Part shown: positions 1-6,057 of the stretch, in pieces
Layout: each line of letters begins with the position of its first letter
How positions within the stretch are numbered: position 1 is the stretch's first letter
Source of the DNA: an uncultured Caryophanales bacterium
GTDB taxonomy: Bacteria > Bacillota_I > Bacilli_A > RF39 > UBA660
Length of the DNA stretch: 9,851 bases
Reading direction: 5' to 3'
NCBI GenBank assembly: GCA_947303225.1
Contig: CAMYXG010000039.1
Coordinates: forward strand, 1 to 9,851
Translations under genes and position numbers: made by a program
The notes under the pieces: generated by a model
Seen by the model: the letters and a program-made list of their open reading frames with translations, nothing else
The model's database searches: none
Told to the model about the DNA's origin: nothing

Positions 1-4
1 ATAG

Positions 5-43
5 AAAGTCATAAATACTTTATAGTGTTTATGGCTTTTTTTT
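5..43 (+). terminator. Rho-independent terminator of an upstream gene
   Basis: The arms at 5-19 and 24-38 pair over 15 bp with two G-U pairs, around a TTAT loop. The right arm runs into T's up to 43. No gene in the window lies upstream, so it most likely ends a plus-strand gene to the left of the window. The left arm begins with only three A's, so it would be weaker in the minus direction. Confidence 0.75.
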
Positions 44-79
44 GTTGTAGAGATAAATAGTAAAATCTATATAAAAACA

Positions 80-93
80 CAAACAAATGTTCT
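80..93. promoter_or_regulatory. LexA (SOS) box-like operator
   Basis: CAAACAAATGTTCT agrees with the Bacillus-type LexA/DinR consensus CGAACRNRYGTTYG at all defined positions except the two G's next to the outer ends. It overlaps the likely -35 region of the following Y-family polymerase gene, where a repressor would block RNA polymerase. Damage-inducible control of this polymerase class is known in Bacillus (UvrX, YqjW). That LexA binds here is inferred from the motif and its position. Confidence 0.6.
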
Positions 94-109
94 AAAAAGT
101 GAAATTTTA

Positions 110-118
110 TGTTACAAT
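110..118 (+). promoter_or_regulatory. Extended -10 promoter of the polymerase operon
   Basis: TGTTACAAT is an extended -10 element (TG, one base, TACAAT). A poor -35 (TTCTAA, 90-95) lies 17 bp upstream inside the LexA-like box. The predicted start near 125 leaves a leader of about 17 nt before the ATG at 142. Confidence 0.65.
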
Positions 119-141
119 AATGCTGTAAGGAAGTGATAGAG

Positions 142-1638
142 ATGGAAAGAATATATGCTTGTATTGACTTAAAGAGTTTTTATGCATCTGTAGAATGTAG
201 AGAAAGAAATCTAGATCCTATCACAACTAATCTAGTAGTTGCGGATAACACAAGAACAGAAAAGACAATTTGTCTTGCGGTAACACCATCTCTAAAACAA
301 TATGGATTATCAGGAAGAAGCAGACTATTTGAAGTCATTCAAAAAGTAAAAGAGATTAATCAAGAAAGGAAAAAAATCATTCAAAAAGACTTTAAAAAAA
401 AGTCATACGATGATATTGAAATACAGAGAAATCCTGAAATAGAATTATCTTATATTATTGCTCCTCCTAGAATGAAATTATATATGGAATATAGTACAAA
501 GATTTATCAAATTTATTTAAAGTTTTTATCCAAAGAAGATATTTATGTTTATTCGATTGATGAAGTGTTTTGTGAACTAACACATTACTTAAAACTATAT
601 CAACTAACACCCAAAGAACTAATTACAAAAATGATTCAAGAAGTTTATGAAGAAACAGGAATTACCGCAACAGCAGGAATTGGAACTAATCTTTATCTTG
701 CTAAAGTTGCCATGGACATTTTAGGAAAACATGAGCCTGCTAATGAGCAAGGAGTACGAATAGCAGAATTAACAGAAAAAACGTATCGAGAAAGATTATG
801 GAATCATGTACCAATTACAGATTTTTGGAGAATAGGTCCAGGGATTGCGAAAAGATTAGAAAGAAAAAAACTATATACGATGGGAGATGTTGCCAAGTAT
901 TCTTTAGAACATGAAAGAGAATTATTTAAATTATTTGGAGTAAATGCAGAATTAATTATTGATCATGCCTGGGGATGGGAGCCATGCACATTAGAGGAAA
1001 TTAAAAACTATAAACCCTCTACAACTAGTCTTTCCACGGGGCAAGTATTACACTGTCCATATAACTATACAAATACAAGAATTATTGTAGAAGAAATGTT
1101 AGAACTATTAGTATTAGATATGGTAGAAAAAGGGTATAAAACGAATCAAATTGTAATGACGATTGGTTATGATAAAAGTAATTTAGAAGGACCAGAAAAA
1201 AATACCTATCAAGGAGACATTACTATCGATCATTATGGAAGAGCAGTACCTAAACATGCACATGGAACGATTCGAATGGATCATCAAACATCCTCTACAA
1301 GATTAATTAAACAAAAAGGATTAGAGTTATTAGAAAGAATCATCAATAAAAATCTCTTAACAAGAAGAATTAATATTGCAGCATGTAATTTAGAAACTTC
1401 TAGACAAAATGAAAAACAACTCTCATATCAACAATTAGATTTATTTACCAATCAAGAAGAATATGAAAAAGAAAAACAAGAAGAACAAGAACGAGAACAA
1501 GAAGAAGAAAAACTGCAAAGGACCATTGTTAGACTAAAATATAAATATGGAAAAAATGCTATGTTAATTGGAACAAACTTAAAAGAAAAAGCAACAACAA
1601 TCTCAAGAAATAATCAGATAGGAGGCCATAAAGCATGA
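142..1638 (+). CDS. Y-family translesion DNA polymerase, UmuC/UvrX-like
   Basis: Error-prone polymerase that copies past damaged template bases. The 498-residue protein has the first catalytic aspartate in IDLKSFYASVE (D9, with Y14 at the steric-gate position as in UmuC). The SIDEVF motif supplies D140 and E141. A helix-hairpin-helix region around 225-250 contains WRIGPGIAKRL, followed by a little-finger region. QLDLF at 431-435 is a canonical beta-clamp binding motif, followed by a Glu/Lys/Gln-rich linker and a conserved-looking tail ending NNQIGGHKA, as in UvrX-type proteins of plasmids, prophages and conjugative elements. I chose ATG 142 over GTG 133 because AAGGAAGTGA (127-136) is well spaced only for the ATG. 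The stop overlaps the next start (ATGA), and a LexA-like box lies upstream, so it is probably SOS-induced together with the YolD-like gene. The family is clear; its exact subfamily name is not. Confidence 0.93.
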   Translation: MERIYACIDLKSFYASVECRERNLDPITTNLVVADNTRTEKTICLAVTPSLKQYGLSGRSRLFEVIQKVKEINQERKKIIQKDFKKKSYDDIEIQRNPEIELSYIIAPPRMKLYMEYSTKIYQIYLKFLSKEDIYVYSIDEVFCELTHYLKLYQLTPKELITKMIQEVYEETGITATAGIGTNLYLAKVAMDILGKHEPANEQGVRIAELTEKTYRERLWNHVPITDFWRIGPGIAKRLERKKLYTMGDVAKYSLEHERELFKLFGVNAELIIDHAWGWEPCTLEEIKNYKPSTTSLSTGQVLHCPYNYTNTRIIVEEMLELLVLDMVEKGYKTNQIVMTIGYDKSNLEGPEKNTYQGDITIDHYGRAVPKHAHGTIRMDHQTSSTRLIKQKGLELLERIINKNLLTRRINIAACNLETSRQNEKQLSYQQLDLFTNQEEYEKEKQEEQEREQEEEKLQRTIVRLKYKYGKNAMLIGTNLKEKATTISRNNQIGGHKA

Positions 1639-2045
1639 TGGAATATCAAGATATTTTAAACAGTTATCATTATGAACTACGATACCATCCAAAAATGAGT
1701 AAACAAAATAGAGCTGCTCAGTTTGCTCCTTTCGCAGCCCTAACAGGATATGAAGAAGCCGTCAAAGAAACCGCTAGGACAACAACCAAGAAAAAACAAT
1801 TAACAGAAGATGAATTAGAACAGTTAAACTATCAGTTACAAGAAATTGAAAAGGAACTAGAAAAAAAACCAGTAATAAAAATAACCTATTTTGAAAAAGA
1901 TAAAAGAAAAATAGGAGGAAAATATTTAGAATATATTGGGAAAATAAAGAAAATAGATTCCATAAAAAAAGAAATAATCTTTTTTGAGAATAAAAAGATA
2001 ATCATAAAAAATATAATTAAAATAGAAATCATAAAATCGATATAA
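1635..2045 (+). CDS. YolD-like protein, partner of the Y-family polymerase
   Basis: A 136-residue protein with the family signature HPKMSKQNRAAQFAPFAALT near residues 18-37, continuing as GYEEAVKETAR to residue 48. A short charged helix spans about 56-78. The C-terminal half is strand-rich (79-136) and very rich in Ile and Lys. YolD/YqjX proteins are regularly encoded next to UvrX/YqjW polymerases and have been proposed as functional counterparts of UmuD; the biochemical role is unproven. Its ATG overlaps the polymerase stop (ATGA), with AGGAGG at 1620-1625 about 9 nt upstream, so translation is probably coupled. A second in-frame ATG follows at 1638. No U-tailed terminator follows the stop. 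Confidence 0.85.
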   Translation: MMEYQDILNSYHYELRYHPKMSKQNRAAQFAPFAALTGYEEAVKETARTTTKKKQLTEDELEQLNYQLQEIEKELEKKPVIKITYFEKDKRKIGGKYLEYIGKIKKIDSIKKEIIFFENKKIIIKNIIKIEIIKSI

Positions 2046-2060
2046 ATTAAAATTATTTTA

Positions 2061-2069
2061 TGATATAAT
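2061..2069 (+). promoter_or_regulatory. Extended -10 promoter of the zinc-ribbon gene
   Basis: TGATATAAT is a perfect extended -10. The -35 region (TATAAA, 2041-2046) is poor. The element overlaps the right arm of a 10-bp inverted repeat, ATCATAAAAT (2028-2037) and ATTTTATGAT (2055-2064). The predicted start near 2076 gives a leader of about 22 nt. Confidence 0.65.
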
Positions 2070-2097
2070 AAAGAAAATAAATCTAAGGAGAGTATGT

Positions 2098-3513
2098 ATG
2101 GCTGAAGAAATAAAAGTAGTAGATACTAATAATAAAGGGGAACATGGAGAAAATAGATGTCCAAAATGTGGAGCAAGTGATGTTACATATAACATTAAGA
2201 AAGGAAAATTAATTTGTAATTATTGTTACACAGAGTTTGATGCCAAAGAAGTTGAAGGAATTGAAAAAGAGGCTAAGAACTTAAAAGGAGAAACTCGAGG
2301 AAGTGGAACAAAAGATATTAATAAAGATAGTAGTGATATGATTACCCTAAAATGTGGAGGATGTGGAGCAGAAGTAGTCATTAATACAGCAGAAGCAACC
2401 AATGCTAGATGTCACTGGTGTAGAAGTATTTTATCCGTAAATTCTCAAATTGAAAATGGAGCAATCCCAGATGTTGTATTACCATTCAAACTAGACAAAG
2501 AAACAGCTAGAAAAAATATTGAAAAATTTGTAGAAAAAAGAAAATTCTATGCAAATTCTACATTTAGAAAAGAATTCACAACGAACAATATCATGGGAGT
2601 ATATTTCCCATATATGTTAGTTGATGCGAATGGACATGGAAGCTTTTCTGGACAAGGTGGACATGTTTCTAGAACATATGAGATTACAACAGAAAAAGAC
2701 TCTGACGGAAAGGATAAAAAAGAAACTGTATATGATATTGATATTTATGAAGTGGGAAGAGATTTTGATATAGCAATAGATGACTTATCTATTGAATCAT
2801 CAAAAGACAAATTAAATAAAAAGAGTAAAGATAAAACAACAAATGTCATCAATGCTATTATGCCATTTGATACCGAAAATTGTATTCAATACGAGTCAAA
2901 CTATTTAGCTGGATATACCTCAGAAAAAAGAGATATCAATATCAGTGCGATAGAAGAAAAAGTTGATGAAGAATTAAAAGATATCGCAAGACATGAACTA
3001 AATAAAGAAATAAAATATTATGATAGTGGAGTTAAATGGGAAAAAGAAAACCTAGATATCAATGGAAAACAATGGATTTCTGCTTATCTACCAGTATGGT
3101 TATACTCTTATCAAGATTCAAAGAAAGTTCTTCACTATGTAGCAGTAAATGCAAGAACTGGAGAGACAATGGGAAGTATTCCAATGAATAAAGCAAAATT
3201 AGCAATACTATCTTTACTGATATTCTTAGTATTTTTAATAACACCAATCATCCTAAAAGCATCTTCTGGAATAGGATTCATCAGTATCATTATAGGACTA
3301 ATTACTTCTTTAATATACTATAGTAGTAAGAATTCAAAATATCGAAATGCAGCTGCAAGACATAACTATGAAAAAGAAACCAAAGTAGAACTAACAAATA
3401 TGAAAAAAGAAGATAAAAAGATTAGAACAAAAAGAGAATCCTCATCAAGAAACCTATCAGGAGCAAATAATAATAAGATAGTAGGAGAATCTACAAAAAT
3501 TAAAGATGAATAA
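2098..3513 (+). CDS. Membrane protein with two N-terminal zinc ribbons (TFIIB-type zinc-ribbon family)
   Basis: The 471-residue protein has two four-cysteine zinc ribbons: C21/C24 with C40/C43, and C86/C89 with C105/C108. A soluble region of about 240 residues follows and contains VVLPFKLDK, GVYFPYMLVDANG and WISAYLPVWLYSY. Two membrane helices lie at about 366-387 and 391-409, followed by a highly charged tail of about 60 residues. No signal peptide is visible, so the zinc ribbons are probably cytoplasmic. It resembles proteins annotated as TFIIB-type zinc-ribbon-containing in Firmicutes and Actinobacteria, whose function is not established. The start is supported by AAGGAG (2085-2090), 7 nt upstream. 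The gene has its own promoter and a terminator directly after the stop, so it is monocistronic. I cannot assign a substrate or partner. Confidence 0.85.
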   Translation: MAEEIKVVDTNNKGEHGENRCPKCGASDVTYNIKKGKLICNYCYTEFDAKEVEGIEKEAKNLKGETRGSGTKDINKDSSDMITLKCGGCGAEVVINTAEATNARCHWCRSILSVNSQIENGAIPDVVLPFKLDKETARKNIEKFVEKRKFYANSTFRKEFTTNNIMGVYFPYMLVDANGHGSFSGQGGHVSRTYEITTEKDSDGKDKKETVYDIDIYEVGRDFDIAIDDLSIESSKDKLNKKSKDKTTNVINAIMPFDTENCIQYESNYLAGYTSEKRDINISAIEEKVDEELKDIARHELNKEIKYYDSGVKWEKENLDINGKQWISAYLPVWLYSYQDSKKVLHYVAVNARTGETMGSIPMNKAKLAILSLLIFLVFLITPIILKASSGIGFISIIIGLITSLIYYSSKNSKYRNAAARHNYEKETKVELTNMKKEDKKIRTKRESSSRNLSGANNNKIVGESTKIKDE

Positions 3514-3545
3514 AAAATATCCACAGAAAACTGTGGATACTTTTT
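3512..3545. terminator. Bidirectional terminator, TATCCACAG stem
   Basis: TATCCACAG (3518-3526) and CTGTGGATA (3531-3539) form a 9-bp stem with an AAAA loop, flanked by A's on the left and T's on the right, so it has a U-tract in both directions. It sits between the convergent zinc-ribbon and deacetylase genes and probably ends both. The same stem core recurs at 5457-5475 and 7167-7191. Confidence 0.85.
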
Positions 3546-4503
3546 ATTTTTGAATGACATGACTATCATAAAATAAAGGATAAATTTGATAACCATTTTC
3601 TTGCAAATACGTAATAGCACTAGGAAGTATTTCCGTAGTAATACGATTATAATCGTGAAATAGAACAACTTCAATATTATCATTGATAGAAGAAGTAAAT
3701 ATATTCCATCCTTCATCCCACGAAGCAATTCCTTTCCCATCACCATCCTGAGCAGTCCAATCAACCCAACCATATCCCTTCTCACGAAGCTTATCAGTAA
3801 TAGGGTCTTTCAATCCCTTTGCTTGTGCACTACCTCCGGGAAAACGAAGAATATTTGTAATATATCCTCCTGTCTGATTCTTAATATGTTCCTCTTGTCT
3901 TACAACAGCATCCATAAAAGAATCAACACTATTGTACAAACCACCACGAATAGCATGAGTATAAGTATGATTCGCAATTGTATGCCCTCTCTTTACATAT
4001 TCCTTGTAAAGTGCAAAACAATTTTCACTCTTGTTATCAAAACAATACTCTCCATTCATTGAAATTGTAAAGAATGTTGCTTTCACATGATACTGATCTA
4101 AGATATCCAATACTTGATAAGTATTATAGTAAGGGCCATCATCAAACGTAAGATAAGCAATTTTTTTATCACTTTTACCTGCTAAAATATTATCTTCTAA
4201 TGTTTTAATGTTTTGAAAATACTTATTTTTAGTCTCTTCAATACTTTTATCAATATCTTCTACAGTAGTAATATCATGACCTTGTTCAAATTCTTTTTTC
4301 TGATTCTCATATTGATTGAAAAGACGTTTATATTTTGATTTTAGAAGAGAATATTCTTTATCCATTTCATTAATCTTATATGAAAGAAAAATACCACCAA
4401 AAGAGAAGAATAAAATAAGTAGTATAAGAATACCTTCAATAATAAGAAATTTCTTATTATTTAAGAATTTGCTTTTTCTTCTTTTTGTAACTCTTCTTCC
4501 CAT
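3544..4503 (-). CDS. Membrane-anchored polysaccharide deacetylase (NodB/CE4 domain)
   Basis: Predicted metal-dependent N- or O-deacetylase acting outside the membrane, with peptidoglycan GlcNAc as the likeliest substrate by analogy with PgdA-type enzymes. The 319-residue protein starts with a basic stretch (MGRRVTKRRK). One membrane helix at about 18-42 and a coiled-coil stalk at about 43-105 follow. The NodB domain carries the expected motifs: TFDDGP (D121 base, D122 metal), NHTYTH (metal ligands H179 and H183), RFPGGS (220-225), DW (248-249) and LFHD (catalytic H283), so it looks active. It overlaps the preceding minus-strand gene by 43 nt in another frame. The site upstream of ATG 4503 is weak (AGAAG), so translation may depend on that gene. 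The membrane helix begins close to the N-terminus, and there is no suitable later start before it. Confidence 0.9.
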   Translation of the reverse strand: MGRRVTKRRKSKFLNNKKFLIIEGILILLILFFSFGGIFLSYKINEMDKEYSLLKSKYKRLFNQYENQKKEFEQGHDITTVEDIDKSIEETKNKYFQNIKTLEDNILAGKSDKKIAYLTFDDGPYYNTYQVLDILDQYHVKATFFTISMNGEYCFDNKSENCFALYKEYVKRGHTIANHTYTHAIRGGLYNSVDSFMDAVVRQEEHIKNQTGGYITNILRFPGGSAQAKGLKDPITDKLREKGYGWVDWTAQDGDGKGIASWDEGWNIFTSSINDNIEVVLFHDYNRITTEILPSAITYLQENGYQIYPLFYDSHVIQK

Positions 4504-4733
4504 ACTTCTAAAATTCCCATCTTTTCTGGATTATTGTTCTTTACTTCTTCTCTTTTTCTTTCATTTTCACTCTTTTTCTTATCAAGTTTTTGAATCTTTT
4601 CTTCTGTTTTTTGAATCTGTTTCTCTTTATTTTGAATTTTATCATAAGAAATAAATCGAAATAACATAATACAAAAAAAAGTCATAGAAATGATTCCTAT
4701 TAAAAACGTTATAACTACAATACTTCTCTTCAC
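4461..4733 (-). CDS. Small membrane protein with coiled coil, first gene of the deacetylase operon
   Basis: The 90-residue protein has a basic N-terminus, one membrane helix at about 4-28, and a very Lys/Glu-rich predicted coiled coil from about 32 to 66. The single-helix-plus-coiled-coil layout resembles DivIC/FtsL-type division proteins and the stalk of the deacetylase that follows. That is only an architectural likeness; no family is recognised. The start is GTG 4733, because an in-frame TAA lies just upstream and the next ATG would remove most of the membrane helix. A partial SD (GGTGAG) precedes it. A good promoter is present at 4756-4784. Overlap with the deacetylase gene suggests the two products work together at the cell surface (inference). 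Confidence 0.75.
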   Translation of the reverse strand: MKRSIVVITFLIGIISMTFFCIMLFRFISYDKIQNKEKQIQKTEEKIQKLDKKKSENERKREEVKNNNPEKMGILEVWEEELQKEEKANS

Positions 4734-4755
4734 ACTCTCACCAACTTATAAGCAT

Positions 4756-4784
4756 ATTGTAATCGAAATGAACTCACTCGTCAA
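4756..4784 (-). promoter_or_regulatory. Sigma-A-type promoter of the membrane protein/deacetylase operon
   Basis: On the minus strand, TTGACG (4784-4779) and TACAAT (4761-4756) are separated by exactly 17 bp. It is one of the few promoters in the window with a near-consensus -35 and no TG extension. The predicted start near 4749 gives a leader of about 16 nt. Confidence 0.75.
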
Positions 4785-4794
4785 TAAAAAAATA

Positions 4795-4803
4795 TGATAC
4801 AAT
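4795..4803 (+). promoter_or_regulatory. Extended -10 promoter of the CmpB/DUF1113-like gene
   Basis: TGATACAAT is an extended -10; an overlapping TATAAT lies at 4803-4808. There is no convincing -35. The region upstream overlaps the divergent minus-strand promoter, so the two may compete. The start would be near 4810, leaving only about 9 nt before ATG 4819. Confidence 0.55.
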
Positions 4804-4818
4804 ATAATAGGTGAGAAT

Positions 4819-5451
4819 ATGTTGAGGGAGTATATTGAAAAAGAAAATAAATTAAATAAAAAACAAAAATTATTTGTAATTGCAACCATTATAACCATAT
4901 CAGGAATATTTGGTTGGTTATATGAATTCTTTTTCTACTACTTGAATAGTGGTTTTAAAACATTTTATATGCGAGGAGGAAACTTTCTTCCTTGGATTAA
5001 TATCTATACTTATGGGGCATTTCTTATTATTCTATTAACCTATCAAAGAAGAAAACATCCTCTACAAGTATTTTTAATTAGTGCCATATCTACTGGAATA
5101 TTAGAATATTTTTCAGGCTATATATTATATGAAAAACTAGGATGGTTGAGATGTTGGAGTTATAATGAAGAAATCCTAAACTTTGGAAATATAGGAGGAT
5201 TTGTTTGTCTAAGAAGTATAGTAGTGTTTGGAATAAGTGCCTTATTATTAATCTATGGAATTCTTCCTATCCTAATCAAGCTATCTAAAGAAAAAGATTT
5301 AAAAGTACTTCTTCCAATCAGTATAATTCTATGTAGTATATTTTTATTCGATGAAATATATAATCTTTTAATAACAGCTCTATTTCATCTTCCAAGAGCA
5401 AGTACAATCTATAAACAACTAGGTTTTCACTACATTTACTTTACAAAATAA
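4819..5451 (+). CDS. Multi-pass membrane protein, putative ABC-permease (CmpB/DUF1113) family
   Basis: The 210-residue protein has about five membrane helices, roughly at 17-41, 61-75, 82-103, 126-152 and 162-189. Family-like motifs are GWLYE (32-36), TGILEYFSG (92-100), a W-S-Y at 113-115, and GGFVCL (126-131), which together match the proteins annotated as putative ABC transporter permease. No ATPase gene is next to it, so transport is not supported by context and the true role is unknown. The start follows AGGTGAG (4809-4815) at only 3 nt spacing, and the predicted mRNA leader is very short. A U-tailed hairpin follows the stop, so the gene is monocistronic. Confidence 0.75.
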   Translation: MLREYIEKENKLNKKQKLFVIATIITISGIFGWLYEFFFYYLNSGFKTFYMRGGNFLPWINIYTYGAFLIILLTYQRRKHPLQVFLISAISTGILEYFSGYILYEKLGWLRCWSYNEEILNFGNIGGFVCLRSIVVFGISALLLIYGILPILIKLSKEKDLKVLLPISIILCSIFLFDEIYNLLITALFHLPRASTIYKQLGFHYIYFTK

Positions 5452-5456
5452 AAGAT

Positions 5457-5479
5457 ATCCACAAAAACTGTGGATTTTT
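5457..5479 (+). terminator. Terminator with ATCCACA stem
   Basis: ATCCACA (5457-5463) and TGTGGAT (5469-5475) form a 7-bp stem with an AAAAC loop, followed by a T-run. It begins within 6 nt of the preceding stop codon. This is the second of three terminators sharing this stem. Confidence 0.8.
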
Positions 5480-5481
5480 AT

Positions 5482-5510
5482 TTGCCAAAACAAAAAATAT
5501 TTGATACAAT
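5482..5510 (+). promoter_or_regulatory. Strong promoter of the HTH-like gene
   Basis: TTGCCA (5482-5487), a 17-bp spacer and TACAAT (5505-5510), with the TG extension at 5502-5503, match the sigma-A consensus at 5 of 6 positions in each hexamer. It is the best promoter of the window. The predicted start is near 5517. A second extended -10, TGTTATAAA (5546-5554), could give a start near 5561. Confidence 0.75.
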
Positions 5511-5517
5511 CTATTCA

Positions 5518-5530
5518 CGGGAATTTCCCG
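5518..5530. promoter_or_regulatory. Perfect palindrome at +1, probable operator
   Basis: CGGGAATTTCCCG is a perfect inverted repeat with 6-bp arms around one central T. It is GC-rich inside very AT-rich DNA. It starts at the predicted transcription start and overlaps the -35 position of the possible second promoter, which is where a dimeric repressor would act. The binding protein is unknown; autoregulation by the gene downstream is possible. Confidence 0.55.
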
Positions 5531-5610
5531 AAATAATTAATAAATTGTTATAAAAGTCCAAAATGTAGGGATTATTGTACCCTAATGAGATTGGGAAAAA
5601 GGAGGACTAT

Positions 5611-5976
5611 ATGGACAATTTATTAAATTATTTAAATCATCATAAATCAGAAGATTTTAATGAATTACTTTTTTCATACATCGACAAAAGTGGCAAAAAG
5701 GATTCAGAGATTTACAAAAAAGCAGATATTGATAGAAAATTATTTTCAAAAATACGTTGTAATAATTCTTATATACCAAGAAAAAAAGTCATCATGAAAT
5801 TAGGAATCACATTACAACTTGGAAAAGAAGATTTCTTGAAGTTATTACAAAGTGCAGGATACTCTCTTGCTAGTAATAATCAAGATTTAATCATTTCCTA
5901 CTGTATTGAAAATAAGATATATGACTTGAATCAAGTCAATAACTATCTATATATGCACTGTCATACTGTTCTATAA
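5611..5976 (+). CDS. Small HTH-like protein of unknown function
   Basis: The 121-residue protein has no membrane segment. The core from about 15 to 75 (NELLFSYIDKSGKKDSEIYK, then DIDRKLFSKIR, then PRKKVIMKLG) looks like a helix-turn-helix of the XRE kind. It is followed by AGYSLA and a helical tail with SYCIENKIYDLNQVN. From memory, this module occurs alone and as a C-terminal domain on varied signalling or defence-like proteins in Firmicutes, but I know of no proven function. ATG 5611 is preferred over TTG 5575 because AAGGAGG (5598-5604) is 6 nt upstream. The leader is about 94 nt, far longer than others here, and carries a perfect palindrome at the start site plus a small hairpin (5566-5584). 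Regulation therefore seems important. The stop codon lies in the loop of the terminator hairpin. Confidence 0.75.
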   Translation: MDNLLNYLNHHKSEDFNELLFSYIDKSGKKDSEIYKKADIDRKLFSKIRCNNSYIPRKKVIMKLGITLQLGKEDFLKLLQSAGYSLASNNQDLIISYCIENKIYDLNQVNNYLYMHCHTVL

Positions 5977-5989
5977 CAGTATTTTTTTT
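5963..5989 (+). terminator. Terminator overlapping the stop codon of the HTH-like gene
   Basis: ATACTGTT (5963-5970) and AACAGTAT (5975-5982) pair perfectly over 8 bp with a CTAT loop, followed by eight T's. The TAA stop (5974-5976) spans the loop and the right arm, so ribosomes finishing translation would cover the hairpin. Confidence 0.85.
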
Positions 5990-6006
5990 GTCGCTTTTTT
6001 CGCGAC
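5990..6006. repeat. Small GC-rich inverted repeat
   Basis: GTCGC (5990-5994) and GCGAC (6002-6006) flank a TTTTTTC loop directly after the previous terminator and upstream of the next promoter. It could extend the terminator or be a binding site near the -35 of the following gene. It is short and may be chance. Confidence 0.3.
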
Positions 6007-6027
6007 CAATGAAATATGAAAAGAAGA

Positions 6028-6033
6028 TATACT
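6028..6033 (+). promoter_or_regulatory. Possible -10 of the DIP1984-like gene
   Basis: TATACT is 24 nt upstream of ATG 6058. It has no TG extension and no clear -35 (ACCAAT at 17 bp). The weak match makes it a tentative call; the terminator just upstream requires some promoter in this gap. Confidence 0.4.
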
Positions 6034-6057
6034 GAATAGCGAAAAGGAGTGATGACT

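Noticed and set aside
133..141. GTG start for the polymerase
   Set aside because: It lies inside the SD that serves ATG 142, and family homology begins at the later start.
133..2045. Polymerase/YolD pair as proof of a plasmid or conjugative element
   Set aside because: No integrase, relaxase, replication gene or attachment repeat is visible, and base composition is like the neighbours.
3059..3247. Minus-strand open frame inside the zinc-ribbon gene
   Set aside because: Low-complexity translation, no ribosome binding site, and it lies wholly inside a well-supported gene.
3366..3785. Minus-strand open frame spanning the convergent gene ends
   Set aside because: It overlaps the deacetylase catalytic region in another frame, crosses a strong bidirectional terminator and has a hydrophobic low-complexity product.
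3823..4654. Two plus-strand open frames (3823-4062 and 4316-4654) opposite the deacetylase operon
   Set aside because: Both are antisense to well-supported genes; their Ser/Leu/Phe-rich products are what Lys/Glu-rich coiled-coil genes give on the other strand.
5566..5584. TAGGG/CCCTA hairpin in the HTH-like gene leader as a riboswitch
   Set aside because: Only five base pairs, and no recognised riboswitch core or terminator/antiterminator pair in the leader.
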